Both the position numbers and the translations under genes were made by a program. Shown piece by piece: positions 52,603 to 61,272 of a stretch of DNA of 64,000 nucleotides (position 1 is the stretch's first letter; the number at the start of each line of letters is the position of its first letter). The DNA is from Acuticoccus sp051016205 (GTDB taxonomy: Bacteria; Pseudomonadota; Alphaproteobacteria; Rhizobiales; Amorphaceae). The stretch covers positions 5,580,001 through 5,644,000 of the forward strand of contig CP136534.1 of assembly GCA_051016205.1 (NCBI GenBank), given 5' to 3'. The notes under the pieces are model-generated. The model was not told the origin of the DNA and made no database searches. It saw only the letters and a program-made list of their open reading frames with translations.

Positions 52603-53697
52603 ATGGCCGAAGTCACACTGTCTGACATTTCCAAGGCTTATGGCGACATGGTCGTCATCGAGGGCCTCAATCTTGAGATCGCCGACAAGGAGTTCGTTGT
52701 TCTTGTCGGCCCTTCGGGCTGCGGCAAGACCACCACCTTGCGCATGATCGCCGGACTGGAGACCGTCACCTCGGGCGAGGTGAAGATCGGCGACAGGGAC
52801 GTCACGTACCTGCGCCCAGGTTCGCGCGACTGTGCCATGGTTTTCCAGAATTACGCCCTTTATCCGCACATGACGGTGGGCGAGAACATCACCTACGGCA
52901 TGAAGGTGCGCGGCGTCTCAAAGGCCGACCGTGAGAAGGCGGCCGAAGATGCGGCCCGCATCCTGGGGCTTGAGCAGTATCTGGGGCGGCGGCCTAAAGC
53001 GCTGTCTGGCGGCCAGCGCCAGCGTGTTGCCATCGCCCGCGCCATCGTGCGCGACCCCAAAGTGTTTTTGTTCGACGAGCCGCTGTCCAACCTCGATGCG
53101 AAGCTTCGCATCGAAACGCGTGCGGAAATCAAAGCCCTACACAGGCGCCTGCAGACCACCATCGTCTACGTCACCCACGACCAGGTGGAGGCGATGACCC
53201 TTGCCGACCGCGTTGTGGTGATGCGCGACGGACGGATCGAGCAGGCCGCCGACCCCATCACGCTCTATGATGCCCCTGCCAACGCCTTCGTCGCCACCTT
53301 CATCGGCGCGCCCTCCATGAACCTTCTGCCGGCAACGGTGGAGGAGGTGGACGGCACCCCCGCCTTGCGTCTTGAAACGGGCGATGTGGTGACGGTCCCG
53401 CCGGAGCGCCTTGCCCATGCGCCGAGCCGCAAAGTGATCCTCGGCGTGCGGCCGGAAAACCTCAGTGAAGCAAGTCCCGACAAGACTGGCGAACGCTATG
53501 CCCCCACCACAATGACGGTGGAAACGGTGGAGCCCCTCGGCCCCTTTACTCTTGCGCTTGGCGATGTCGGCAAATCCCACGCCACCGCCCAGGTGGACGC
53601 GCACATGGCGCTCCAGATCGGTGACAGCATTCCGCTCGTCATCGACACGCAGCGCATTCACCTGTTCGACGCCGCCACCAAAGAGCGGCTGCGCTAA
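52603..53697 (+). CDS. Sugar ABC transporter ATP-binding protein (UgpC/MsmK type)
   Basis: ATPase of 364 aa driving the importer. Walker A LVGPSGCGKTTTLRM, signature ALSGGQRQRVAIARAI, Walker B VFLFDEPLSNLD and switch VTHDQVEAMTLADRVVVM. The C-terminal 120 residues form the TOBE/MalK-like regulatory domain (VILGVRPENLSE). Start at 52603 (MAEVTLSDISKAYG); the longer frame from 52492 overlaps the previous gene and is rejected. Confidence 0.94.
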   Translation: MAEVTLSDISKAYGDMVVIEGLNLEIADKEFVVLVGPSGCGKTTTLRMIAGLETVTSGEVKIGDRDVTYLRPGSRDCAMVFQNYALYPHMTVGENITYGMKVRGVSKADREKAAEDAARILGLEQYLGRRPKALSGGQRQRVAIARAIVRDPKVFLFDEPLSNLDAKLRIETRAEIKALHRRLQTTIVYVTHDQVEAMTLADRVVVMRDGRIEQAADPITLYDAPANAFVATFIGAPSMNLLPATVEEVDGTPALRLETGDVVTVPPERLAHAPSRKVILGVRPENLSEASPDKTGERYAPTTMTVETVEPLGPFTLALGDVGKSHATAQVDAHMALQIGDSIPLVIDTQRIHLFDAATKERLR

Positions 53698-53714
53698 AGC
53701 CTTGGAGAACCACC

Positions 53715-54752
53715 ATGACCGCCCTTCCCACCAACACGCTCACCACCAAGTCTGGCCGCAGCCTCACCTTTACCGCCATCGGCACGGGGACGGCCCCCCT
53801 CGGCAACCTTTACTTCGGGATTGACGAGGCGGCCGCGGACGAGACCCTGTCGGTCGCCTATGACGCGGGCTCGCGCTATTTCGACACCGCGCCCCTTTAT
53901 GGCTTCGGCTTGTCTGAGCGCAGGCTCGGTCACTTCCTGCGCCAGAAGCGGCCGGAAAACACCCTCGTCTCTACCAAGGCCGGGCGGCTTCTCAAGGTGG
54001 GGGCGCGCGATCCGTCCATGCAGCCGGCCCAGTGGTTCGACGTGCCGTCCCGCGAGATTGTGTTCGACTACTCCTACGACGGCTTCATGCGCTCGTTCGA
54101 GTTTTCGCTGGAGCGGCTTGGCGTGGACCGCGTGGACATTTTGTACTGCCACGACATCGACGTCTTCACCCACGGGGAGCGCGACATTGCCATGGCCCGC
54201 ACCAAAGAGTTCTTGGACGGCGGCCACAAGGCGATGGTGGAGCTGCGCGACCAAGGCATGATCGACGCCTTCGGCCTTGGGGTGAATGAGTGGGAGGTGT
54301 GCCAGTTCGTGGCCGAACGGGCAGAGGTGGACCTCTTCCTTCTGGCCGGGCGCTACACGCTGCTTGAGCAGGAGGCGCTCAACACCTTCCTTCCCTTGTG
54401 CGAGGACAATGGGCTCGGCGTTATCATCGGCGGGCCTTACAATTCAGGCATCCTCGCCACTGGTCCTGTGGAGGGGGCATACTACAACTACGTGCCTGCG
54501 CCGCCGGAGATCATGGACAAGACGGCCAAGATCAAAGCCGTGTGCGACCGGTACGGCGTCACCCTGCGCGATGCGGCGCTGCAGTTCCCCACCTTCCACC
54601 CTGCGGTGGTCAGCATCATCCCCGGCGCCACCTCCCGTCAGGAAATTGAAGGGACGATGGAAAGCTTCAAAACCCCCATCCCCGAAGAGCTGTGGGCGGC
54701 ACTGAAGGAAGACGGCTTGTTGCGCATAGAGGCCCCCGTCCCGGGCGCGTAA
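53715..54752 (+). CDS. Aldo/keto reductase (D-threo-aldose/pyridoxal dehydrogenase type)
   Basis: NAD(P)-dependent oxidoreductase of 345 aa. The catalytic tetrad is visible: Asp and Tyr in YFDTAPLYGFGLSERRLG, Lys in TLVSTKAGRLLK and His in VDILYCHDIDVF. The subfamily oxidises aldoses such as L-fucose or D-arabinose, or pyridoxal. Last gene of the operon, 17 bp after the ATPase gene. It could oxidise the free sugar as a side branch. Substrate not decided by sequence. Confidence 0.88.
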   Translation: MTALPTNTLTTKSGRSLTFTAIGTGTAPLGNLYFGIDEAAADETLSVAYDAGSRYFDTAPLYGFGLSERRLGHFLRQKRPENTLVSTKAGRLLKVGARDPSMQPAQWFDVPSREIVFDYSYDGFMRSFEFSLERLGVDRVDILYCHDIDVFTHGERDIAMARTKEFLDGGHKAMVELRDQGMIDAFGLGVNEWEVCQFVAERAEVDLFLLAGRYTLLEQEALNTFLPLCEDNGLGVIIGGPYNSGILATGPVEGAYYNYVPAPPEIMDKTAKIKAVCDRYGVTLRDAALQFPTFHPAVVSIIPGATSRQEIEGTMESFKTPIPEELWAALKEDGLLRIEAPVPGA

Positions 54753-54834
54753 CGCCCGGCGCCGCTCGGCCCGCTTCACCGGTAGAGCGCTAAAAAGACA
54801 CGTTTGCGTTTCATCAAAGGCGCGGTGAACGGCT

Positions 54835-55677
54835 GTGCGAATGAGTGCCGACCGGTGCCTTGGCATCGGTGCGCAAACCCGCCTTGGTCCGCTGCAAAGC
54901 TTTGCAAGGCAACAAACGCACGTGGGCAAGTTGGACGACGTTGCTGGCATAGACCGCCCTGCCGCTGAGGCAACTGACGTGGTGTTCCGCGTTGAAGGCC
55001 TCAGCAAGATCTACCGCACAGGTGAGATCGAGGTTCATGCCTTGCGCCATGTGGACTTCACGGCCGATGCCGGGGAGTTCGTGGTTCTCCTGGGCCCGTC
55101 GGGCTCAGGTAAGTCCACCTTCCTAAACATCATCGGCGGGCTCGACCGGCCGACGACCGGCACCGTTTGGTTCAAGGGAGAGGTGCTGACGGAAAAGTCA
55201 GACCGCGCGCTGACACGCTACCGGCGCGACCATGTGGGTTTCGTCTTCCAGTTCTACAATCTGGTGCCGAGCCTGACGGCGCGGGAGAATGTGGCCCTTG
55301 TCACCGACATTGCCCGGGCCCCGATGCGCCCCGAAGAGGCGCTGGAGGTCGTCGGCCTCGGCGCCCGGCTCGACCACTTTCCCGCCCAGCTTTCAGGCGG
55401 CGAGCAGCAGCGTGTGGCCATTGCCCGGGCCATTGCCAAACGCCCGGAAGTCCTGTTGTGCGACGAGCCGACGGGGGCGTTGGACTCCACAACAGGGGTT
55501 GCGGTGCTCTCGGCCCTGACGAGCGTGAACGAGGCGTTCGGCACCACGACGCTGGTCATCACCCACAATGTGTCCATCGAGGCCATTGCCCATCGCGTGG
55601 TGCGCTTTGCCGACGGCACCATCGCCTCCGTCGCCTTCAACGACACCCGGTTGGCGCCTGAAGAGGTCACCTGGTGA
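54835..55677 (+). CDS. ABC transporter ATP-binding protein (LolD/MacB type)
   Basis: ATPase of up to 280 aa. Walker A LLGPSGSGKSTFLNIIGG, signature QLSGGEQQRVAIARAI, Walker B VLLCDEPTGALDS and switch LVITHNVSIEAIAH. The FQFYNLVPSLTARENV stretch is typical of LolD/DevA ATPases. The first 50 residues are not conserved-looking, and a later start near 54980 (before VFRVEGLSKIYRTGEIEVH) is possible. It ends at the ATG of the FtsX-type permease (1-bp overlap). Confidence 0.88.
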   Translation: MRMSADRCLGIGAQTRLGPLQSFARQQTHVGKLDDVAGIDRPAAEATDVVFRVEGLSKIYRTGEIEVHALRHVDFTADAGEFVVLLGPSGSGKSTFLNIIGGLDRPTTGTVWFKGEVLTEKSDRALTRYRRDHVGFVFQFYNLVPSLTARENVALVTDIARAPMRPEEALEVVGLGARLDHFPAQLSGGEQQRVAIARAIAKRPEVLLCDEPTGALDSTTGVAVLSALTSVNEAFGTTTLVITHNVSIEAIAHRVVRFADGTIASVAFNDTRLAPEEVTW

Positions 55678-58040
55678 TGCGCGCTTTGGACAAGAAGCTG
55701 CTGCGCGACCTGGTGCGGCTGTGGCCCCAGGGCCTTGCCATTGCCCTCGTCATGGCAGCAGGGGTTGCCACGTTCGTTCTGGCGCTCGGCTCCTACCGCT
55801 CACTTCAAGCGACCCAGGCCACCTATTACGATCGGTACCTGTTCGGCCACGTCTTTGCCGATGTGAAGCGGGCGCCGAACCATCTCCGCGATGAAATGCG
55901 CCAGATCGAAGGCGTCGCCGCGGTGGAAACGCGCGTGATGGAGCTTGCCCTCCTGGACGTGCCTGGTTTGAGGGAGCCCGCCTCGGCCCTTTTGACCTCC
56001 CTGCCTCCCGACGCGGACCTGAGCGTCAACAGGCTTTATCTGCGCACAGGGCGGCTGCCCCTGCCCTCCTCCGACGACGAAGCTGTGGTGAGCGAGCAGT
56101 TCGCCAACGCCCACGATTTTACTGCGGGCAGTGAGTTTGCGGCGATCATCAACGGCCGCAAACGCACACTGACGATTGTCGGGACCGCGTTGGGGCCTGA
56201 GTTCATCTACACCCTCGCGCCAGGGGACTTGATGCCGGACCCGCGGCGCTACGGCATCGTGTGGATGGCCGACGATGCATTGAGCGCGGCCTACGACCTT
56301 GAGGGCGCGTTCTCCAACGTGTCGCTGAGGCTTCGGCGAGATGCGTCGGAGGCGGATGTCATCGACGAGGTGGATCGCCTCTTGCGACCCTATGGCGGGA
56401 CCGGCGCCTACGGTCGCAAAGACCAGTTGAGCCACGCCTTCTTGGATGCAGAGCTTGATCAACTGGCCGCCTTGAGCCGGATCATGCCGCCCGTCTTCCT
56501 GATTGTGGCCGCCTTCCTCGTCAACATGACGATGACACGCCTCATCGCGTTGGAGCGCGAGCAGATCGGCCTGTTGAAGGCACTTGGCTATTCCAACGGG
56601 CAGATCATCGCCCACTACCTTCAATTCGTCGGCGCCATCTCCTTTGGCGGGGTCATCCTCGGCTGGGCGGCGGGCACCTGGCTTGGCGCTGGTCTCACGC
56701 AGCTTTTCGGGGACTTTTACCACTTCCCCTTCCTGGTTTTCGATCGCAGTCCTGACGTTTATCTTTTTAGCGCCGTGGTCACCCTTCTGGCGGCAATGGT
56801 GGGTGCTGGACGGGCGGTCCTTGGGGTCGCAGCACTTGCGCCCGCGGTCGCCATGTCACCACCGGCCCCGCCGCGCTACCGGCGCAGCGCCGCCTTCGCC
56901 TGGGTGAGCCGACTGAAGCCGCCGGCAACGCTGACCATGGTGACGCGGCAACTGTGGCGCTTCCCGTTCCGAACAGGGTCGAGCGTGCTGGGGGTCTCCC
57001 TTGCCGTTGCAGTGCTCCTTGCCTCGTTCTGGTCGTTCGGGTCTGTGGCGTTCTTTATCGACGTCACGTTCTTTCAGTCCGAACGGCAGGACGCCACCAT
57101 CAACTTTTCAAGCGAGGAGCCGTTGGACGCGCTTTATGACGTGACACGCCTTCCAGGTGTGTTGCGGGGCGAACCCTACCGCAGCATTCCCATCAAACTG
57201 CGACACGGCCCTGTGATGCGACGCGTTGCAATCAGCGCCATTCCGCCTGACCCGCAGCTGAGCCGCGTCCTTGATTCTGAGTTCCGGCCGGTGAGCCCGC
57301 CCCGCGAAGGGATCGCGCTGACCGAAGCGCTCGCCAACATCTTGAACGCCTCTCCAGGCGACATCGTGGAGGTGGAGCTGGTGGAGCGTGGCGGGCGCCT
57401 GGTGGACCTGCCTGTGGCAAGGATCATCACAGGCTATCTCGGCCTTGGCGCCTATATGGACCTCACCGCCGCCAACAGGATGTTGCGGGATGCGGACGTC
57501 ATCACAGGGGTCCATGTGGCGTTGGACCGCGCGGCCGAAGACGACCTCTTCGCAACCCTGAAAGAGACGCCGGCCGCCAACCTCATCGTCCTCAAACGGG
57601 TGACGCTTGAGAAGTTTTACGAGACGCTTGCCAAGAACCTCAACATAAGCGTTGCCGTCTACATCTCGCTTGCCGTCGTAATCGCCTTTGGTGTCGTTTA
57701 CAACTACGCCCGCATTTCACTGTCGGAGCGTGCGCGGGAACTTGCAAGCCTGCGCGTTCTTGGCTTTTCGCGCAACGAAGTCTCGCTGATCTTGCTGTCG
57801 GAGCTCGCCGTCATCACGCTGCTGGCCCAGCCTTTGGGTTGGGTGCTCGGCATTTTGATCGCCAACACTCTGGTCAAGAGCTTTGAGAGCGAACTCTACC
57901 GCATGCCCCTCGTCATGGAGCCGCACATTTTCGCCGCGGCGAGCGGCGTTGTCCTGTTCGCAGCGCTGATCTCAGGTCTGGCGGTGCGTCGGCGGATCGA
58001 TCGGCTCGACCTTATCGCGGTTTTGAAGACACGGGAGTAG
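55677..58040 (+). CDS. FtsX-family ABC transporter permease
   Basis: Membrane protein of 787 aa. One N-terminal helix (LAIALVMAAGVATFVLALGS) precedes a periplasmic region of about 230 residues. Three helices (ending near AALAPAVAMSPPA) close a first FtsX module. A second helix-periplasm-three helices module ends AVRRRIDRLDLIAVLKTRE. This duplicated form (MacB_PCD plus two FtsX domains) handles lipids, lipoproteins or peptides in the envelope rather than soluble import. ATG 55677 or GTG 55674 start. Confidence 0.88.
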   Translation: MRALDKKLLRDLVRLWPQGLAIALVMAAGVATFVLALGSYRSLQATQATYYDRYLFGHVFADVKRAPNHLRDEMRQIEGVAAVETRVMELALLDVPGLREPASALLTSLPPDADLSVNRLYLRTGRLPLPSSDDEAVVSEQFANAHDFTAGSEFAAIINGRKRTLTIVGTALGPEFIYTLAPGDLMPDPRRYGIVWMADDALSAAYDLEGAFSNVSLRLRRDASEADVIDEVDRLLRPYGGTGAYGRKDQLSHAFLDAELDQLAALSRIMPPVFLIVAAFLVNMTMTRLIALEREQIGLLKALGYSNGQIIAHYLQFVGAISFGGVILGWAAGTWLGAGLTQLFGDFYHFPFLVFDRSPDVYLFSAVVTLLAAMVGAGRAVLGVAALAPAVAMSPPAPPRYRRSAAFAWVSRLKPPATLTMVTRQLWRFPFRTGSSVLGVSLAVAVLLASFWSFGSVAFFIDVTFFQSERQDATINFSSEEPLDALYDVTRLPGVLRGEPYRSIPIKLRHGPVMRRVAISAIPPDPQLSRVLDSEFRPVSPPREGIALTEALANILNASPGDIVEVELVERGGRLVDLPVARIITGYLGLGAYMDLTAANRMLRDADVITGVHVALDRAAEDDLFATLKETPAANLIVLKRVTLEKFYETLAKNLNISVAVYISLAVVIAFGVVYNYARISLSERARELASLRVLGFSRNEVSLILLSELAVITLLAQPLGWVLGILIANTLVKSFESELYRMPLVMEPHIFAAASGVVLFAALISGLAVRRRIDRLDLIAVLKTRE

Positions 58041-58049
58041 AGCGTCACC

Positions 58050-59252
58050 ATGAAGTGGATTGGCCTATTCGTGCTCGCTGGCATCGTCGCCCTGACGGCG
58101 TGGGCGGTGTGGCCGCGTGCCATTCTGGTGGACATGGCGGTGGTAGAGACCGGCCGTTTGGAGGTGGTCGTCTCAGACGATGGCACCACCCGCATCAAAG
58201 AGGTCTACACAGTGTCCGCCCCTGTCGGCGGCAAGCTCACCCGCTCTCCCCTTGAAGAAGGGGACGTTGTGAAGGAAGGCGACACGGTCATCGCCACCAT
58301 CCTTCCAGGCGAGCCGACATTTCTTGACACCAGAAGCCGGCGAGAGGCTGAGGCCGTGGCAGAAGCTGCTCAAGCGGCAGTCAACCTTGCCGACGTTCTT
58401 TTGCTCCAGGCGGAGGCACAGCATAATTTTGCGCTGTCGGACCTTCGCCGCGCGCAAACCCTGAGGTCACGCAACACCATCTCCCCGCGCGAGCTTGAGC
58501 AAAAAGAGCTGGACGTGGTGCGCGCGAGCGCTGAAATGGGGAGCGCCCGCGCCACCGCAAACATGCGACGGCAAGAGCTGGAAAGCGCCAGGGCCCGCCT
58601 GATCCAACCGGGGACCGAAGGCTACACCTCCGAAGATGAAAGCTGTTGCGTGACCGTCAAAGCGCCCGTCAGCGGTGTGGTGATCGACGTGACCATCGAG
58701 AGCGAGCAGACCATTGCCGCAGGCACGCCGATGATTGAGATTGGCGACCCAGAAGCGCTCGAAGTGGTGGTGGAACTTCTCTCGCGCGAGGCTGTGCGAG
58801 TGCAAGAAGGGGATCGGGCCTGGCTCGACGGTTGGGGTGGCGACACGCTTGATGCTGTCGTGCGCCTTGTGGAGCCGGCAGCCCGCACGGAAGTCTCCGC
58901 CCTTGGCATTGAAGAGCAGCGGGTGGAGGTCCTCCTCGACCTCACCCATAGTGCTGAAGGCGACGCCCGCCTTGGCCACAACTACCGCGTGGTCGCCCAC
59001 ATCGTGGTTTGGGAGGATGAGGATGCGCTGAAGGTGCCGCTCGGCGCGCTCTTTCGTTCCGGCGGCAACTGGGCAGTCTTCCAGGTGGTGGACGAGCGCG
59101 CAGTGCTTACACCCGTGACCATAGGCGAGCGCGGCCGCACCCATGCTGCCATCTTGTCAGGTGTCGGTCCTGGCGCGATGGTCATCGTCCACCCCAGCGA
59201 CACGGTGACCGACGGGGCAAAGGTGACCCAGCGAAACGTGTCGGCTCAGTAA
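58050..59252 (+). CDS. HlyD/MacA-type periplasmic adaptor protein
   Basis: Membrane fusion protein of 400 aa. It has an N-terminal anchor (IGLFVLAGIVALTAWAVWP), a lipoyl half-motif (TVSAPVGGKLTRSPLEEGDVV), a long alpha-helical hairpin (about residues 100-185) and the second lipoyl half (VTVKAPVSGVVIDVTIESEQTIAAG), then a beta-barrel domain. With the LolD-type ATPase and FtsX permease it forms a MacAB/DevBCA-like exporter; an outer membrane channel is not encoded nearby. Its TAA stop is immediately followed by the RTX fragment. Confidence 0.9.
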   Translation: MKWIGLFVLAGIVALTAWAVWPRAILVDMAVVETGRLEVVVSDDGTTRIKEVYTVSAPVGGKLTRSPLEEGDVVKEGDTVIATILPGEPTFLDTRSRREAEAVAEAAQAAVNLADVLLLQAEAQHNFALSDLRRAQTLRSRNTISPRELEQKELDVVRASAEMGSARATANMRRQELESARARLIQPGTEGYTSEDESCCVTVKAPVSGVVIDVTIESEQTIAAGTPMIEIGDPEALEVVVELLSREAVRVQEGDRAWLDGWGGDTLDAVVRLVEPAARTEVSALGIEEQRVEVLLDLTHSAEGDARLGHNYRVVAHIVVWEDEDALKVPLGALFRSGGNWAVFQVVDERAVLTPVTIGERGRTHAAILSGVGPGAMVIVHPSDTVTDGAKVTQRNVSAQ

Positions 59253-59253
59253 A

Positions 59254-59898
59254 GGGGTCGTCGGGTTCGCTTGGGGGTCCGTTGGGGTCGAGGGCGAAGA
59301 CTCCATCGATGGCGGTGATGGTGGCGACACCCTCAAAGGCGGGCTCGACGACGAGTTCAACGGCGGCAACGGTCGTGACCTCATCAAGGGTGGAGACGGC
59401 GAGGACTCCATCGTCGGCGGCCGCGACAATGACACCATCATCGGTGGTCGCGGCGACGACACCATGACCGGTGGTCCTGAGGGTGCTGGCGCCGAATTTG
59501 AAGACCGCAACGTCTTCGACCTTGGCAACGTCAACGAGGACCAAGGCGAAGATGTCATCACCGACTTCGACGTCAAACTCTTTGGTGAAGAGTTTTTTGA
59601 CACCCTCTCGTTTGAGTTCAACGGGAATGGGTTCAATGTAAAGATTGCAGGTCAGTTTTTAATATTGGGATCGGCTCTCGCATTTGACGTCAACCCTGAC
59701 ACGGGTGTCGACATCGACGGATCCTACGTCACTTTCGACTTCGGTAATAGTGAAGTGACCCTAGAGCGGTTCGCAGTCAGATGGAAACATACGATCGCAA
59801 GAAAACCGCTCTATTTCAAAGGAGTAGAGCATCTTATCTGCGTCCGTATGGACGCAGGATGCTCTAGATGGCCGGCGCTCACGCACGCCGGCGCGTGA
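59254..59898 (+). pseudogene. Fragment of an RTX (GGxGxD repeat) calcium-binding protein
   Basis: In the frame open from 59254, without a plausible start codon before ATG 59464, the translation shows consecutive nonapeptide repeats: GGDGGDTLK, GGLDDEFN, GGNGRDLIK, GGDGEDSIV, GGRDNDTII, GGRGDDTMT. It then has a serralysin-C-like tail (DQGEDVITDFDVKLF, FFDTLSFEF). This is the C-terminal part of a secreted RTX protein. The 5' part is missing at the HlyD stop codon, and from 59761 the frame is encoded by a palindromic repeat, ending at 59898. It is a decayed remnant, probably not expressed as a functional toxin or adhesin. Confidence 0.8.
59761..59867 (-). repeat. CTAG-bounded two-hairpin repeat, copy 4 (inverted)
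   Basis: A 107-bp element from CTAGAGCGGTTCGCAG to GGACGCAGGATGCTCTAG. Its reverse complement matches 11714-11820 except at four positions. Stem 1 is AGAGCGGTT...AACCGCTCT-like, stem 2 is CTGCGTCC-GTAT-GGACGCAG within AGAGCATC...GATGCTCT. It forms the 3' end of the RTX fragment and lies 11 bp beyond the stop of the downstream minus-strand gene. Confidence 0.95.
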
Positions 59899-60517
59899 GA
59901 ACCGCCCACACCCGAAGGTCGACCATCACCTTCAGCGTCGCGGCGATGGCCAGCGCGCAGAGCACTGCCTTTGACACAGTCCCCATGGTTCCGGTGATCA
60001 GCATGGCATGGACGACGCTTCCTGTGACGATCACCGCCGCGAGCATGGTGTGGATCAACCGCCAAACGCGCGGTCGGATGCGTATTCGCCCGCGCAGCAG
60101 GACAATGGTTGCGGAGGCGAACACCGCCCACATGGCAATGACGCCCCAGACGGAGAACGGCGTCGGCGAGGCAAACAAGAGGGCATCGACCACGTCCGGT
60201 GGACTTGTGATCCAAAGGGCACCCACATGCACGACAACCGCGGCAACCAGTGCGAACCCCACACCGCGGTGGACCCATCGCCCGCGTGTGGCAGGCAGAC
60301 CCGGCAAATACCCCCCGGCTAGGAGGGGCTGAACCAGAAGCATGGCCATCGCGACGACCCCGGCGAACCCGGCGGCGATGTAGATCGGTTGACGCCATGC
60401 AAGCAGCGGGCTCGTTGCCGCAATGGCGAGCGGCACGACAATGGCGATTGTCAGCGCCGCCCAAATCAAGACCGTGCGGGCCCAGGCCCGCCCTCGGTCA
60501 GACAGGCTTGAGGACAA
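59879..60517 (-). CDS. Ferric-reductase-like haem b membrane protein
   Basis: Membrane protein of about 212 aa with six helices. Two His pairs, each 14 residues apart, lie in HRGVGFALVAAVVVH and HTMLAAVIVTGSVVH, as in bis-haem b ferric-reductase or cytochrome b561-like domains. No FAD/NAD domain is attached, as in MsrQ/YedZ. The start is uncertain: TTG 60517 overlaps the upstream gene by 20 bp, TTG 60469 gives 196 aa, and an ATG at 60610 lies deep in the other gene. It probably passes electrons to or from the co-transcribed Tat-exported protein. Confidence 0.7.
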   Translation of the reverse strand: MSSSLSDRGRAWARTVLIWAALTIAIVVPLAIAATSPLLAWRQPIYIAAGFAGVVAMAMLLVQPLLAGGYLPGLPATRGRWVHRGVGFALVAAVVVHVGALWITSPPDVVDALLFASPTPFSVWGVIAMWAVFASATIVLLRGRIRIRPRVWRLIHTMLAAVIVTGSVVHAMLITGTMGTVSKAVLCALAIAATLKVMVDLRVWAVLTRRRA

Positions 60518-60998
60518 AGTGCGCGCTGAGGCTGGTGTCGCTCGCGCTCGGCATGATGGGACGCAGGAAGACCGTTTCGAACGCATCATCATCATAGGCA
60601 AGGTGCCCATGGGGCTGGCCGAACGCGGGAACGATCTGCGGCATCTCCAGCCGGAACTCTCCGTTTTCGTCGGTGAGGGTCGCTCCGTGGCTGTGCGGAT
60701 CGCGCTCGTGTCCTTCGGTGGTATGTGCCCAAATCTGGATGCGCTGTCCTGGCAGAGGCGCACCATCGCCAGCGCGGCGCACCGTACCCGTCATCCAGAA
60801 GCCCCCGCCGCCTATACGCTCCACAATCGGCGCGCCGGGCAGATAGTTGTTGGCCCCTCCGCGCATGGTGGGCGTCGGGGCTAGGCCCGCGGCCTGGGCT
60901 GGAACAAACAACCCGGAGACGCCGGTCATGAGAGCCGTTCCGGCAGTGGCAGCACCAGCAACAAGCAGGGTGCGGCGGGTCGGTGCGATGGGGTTCAT
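60498..60998 (-). CDS. Tat-exported intradiol-dioxygenase-fold protein
   Basis: Protein of 166 aa starting MNPIAPTRRTLLVAGAATAG, a twin-arginine signal. The mature part has the transthyretin-like/intradiol dioxygenase fold pattern: MTGTVRRAGDGAPLPGQRIQIWA, HSHGATLTDENGEFRLEMP and FGQPHGHLAYDDD. The HxH-type metal positions remain, but the Tyr ligands of catechol dioxygenases are not obvious, so activity is uncertain. AGGAGA supports the ATG at 60998. It overlaps the haem-b gene, which suggests a membrane redox pair. Confidence 0.78.
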   Translation of the reverse strand: MNPIAPTRRTLLVAGAATAGTALMTGVSGLFVPAQAAGLAPTPTMRGGANNYLPGAPIVERIGGGGFWMTGTVRRAGDGAPLPGQRIQIWAHTTEGHERDPHSHGATLTDENGEFRLEMPQIVPAFGQPHGHLAYDDDAFETVFLRPIMPSASDTSLSAHFVLKPV

Positions 60999-61272
60999 GT
61001 CGATCTCTCCTGTCCCGCGTTCGCCCACCAATTCACGCGCTGGCAACGAACGCGACGCGGCACAATGGTCTCGCATGTGGTCAACGTGCTGGAAAGTAAG
61101 GGACTCGGATGGCATGGTGAACCTTGCCCACGACTTTGTGAAGAGTGGGCTCGACAATCAGACTGCGCCATTTCCCCGCTGTCGGTCCCATCCTTCAGGC
61201 AAGCGGACAACGGGGCAGCTGCGTCAGATCGAATGGCTTGGCCGTCGCGCCAGGAACAGCCCGGGGGCCACG

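Noticed and set aside
59761..59867. Repeat considered as terminal inverted repeat of an insertion sequence
   Set aside because: No transposase gene lies between this copy and any other within a plausible distance; the element is self-contained with two hairpins.
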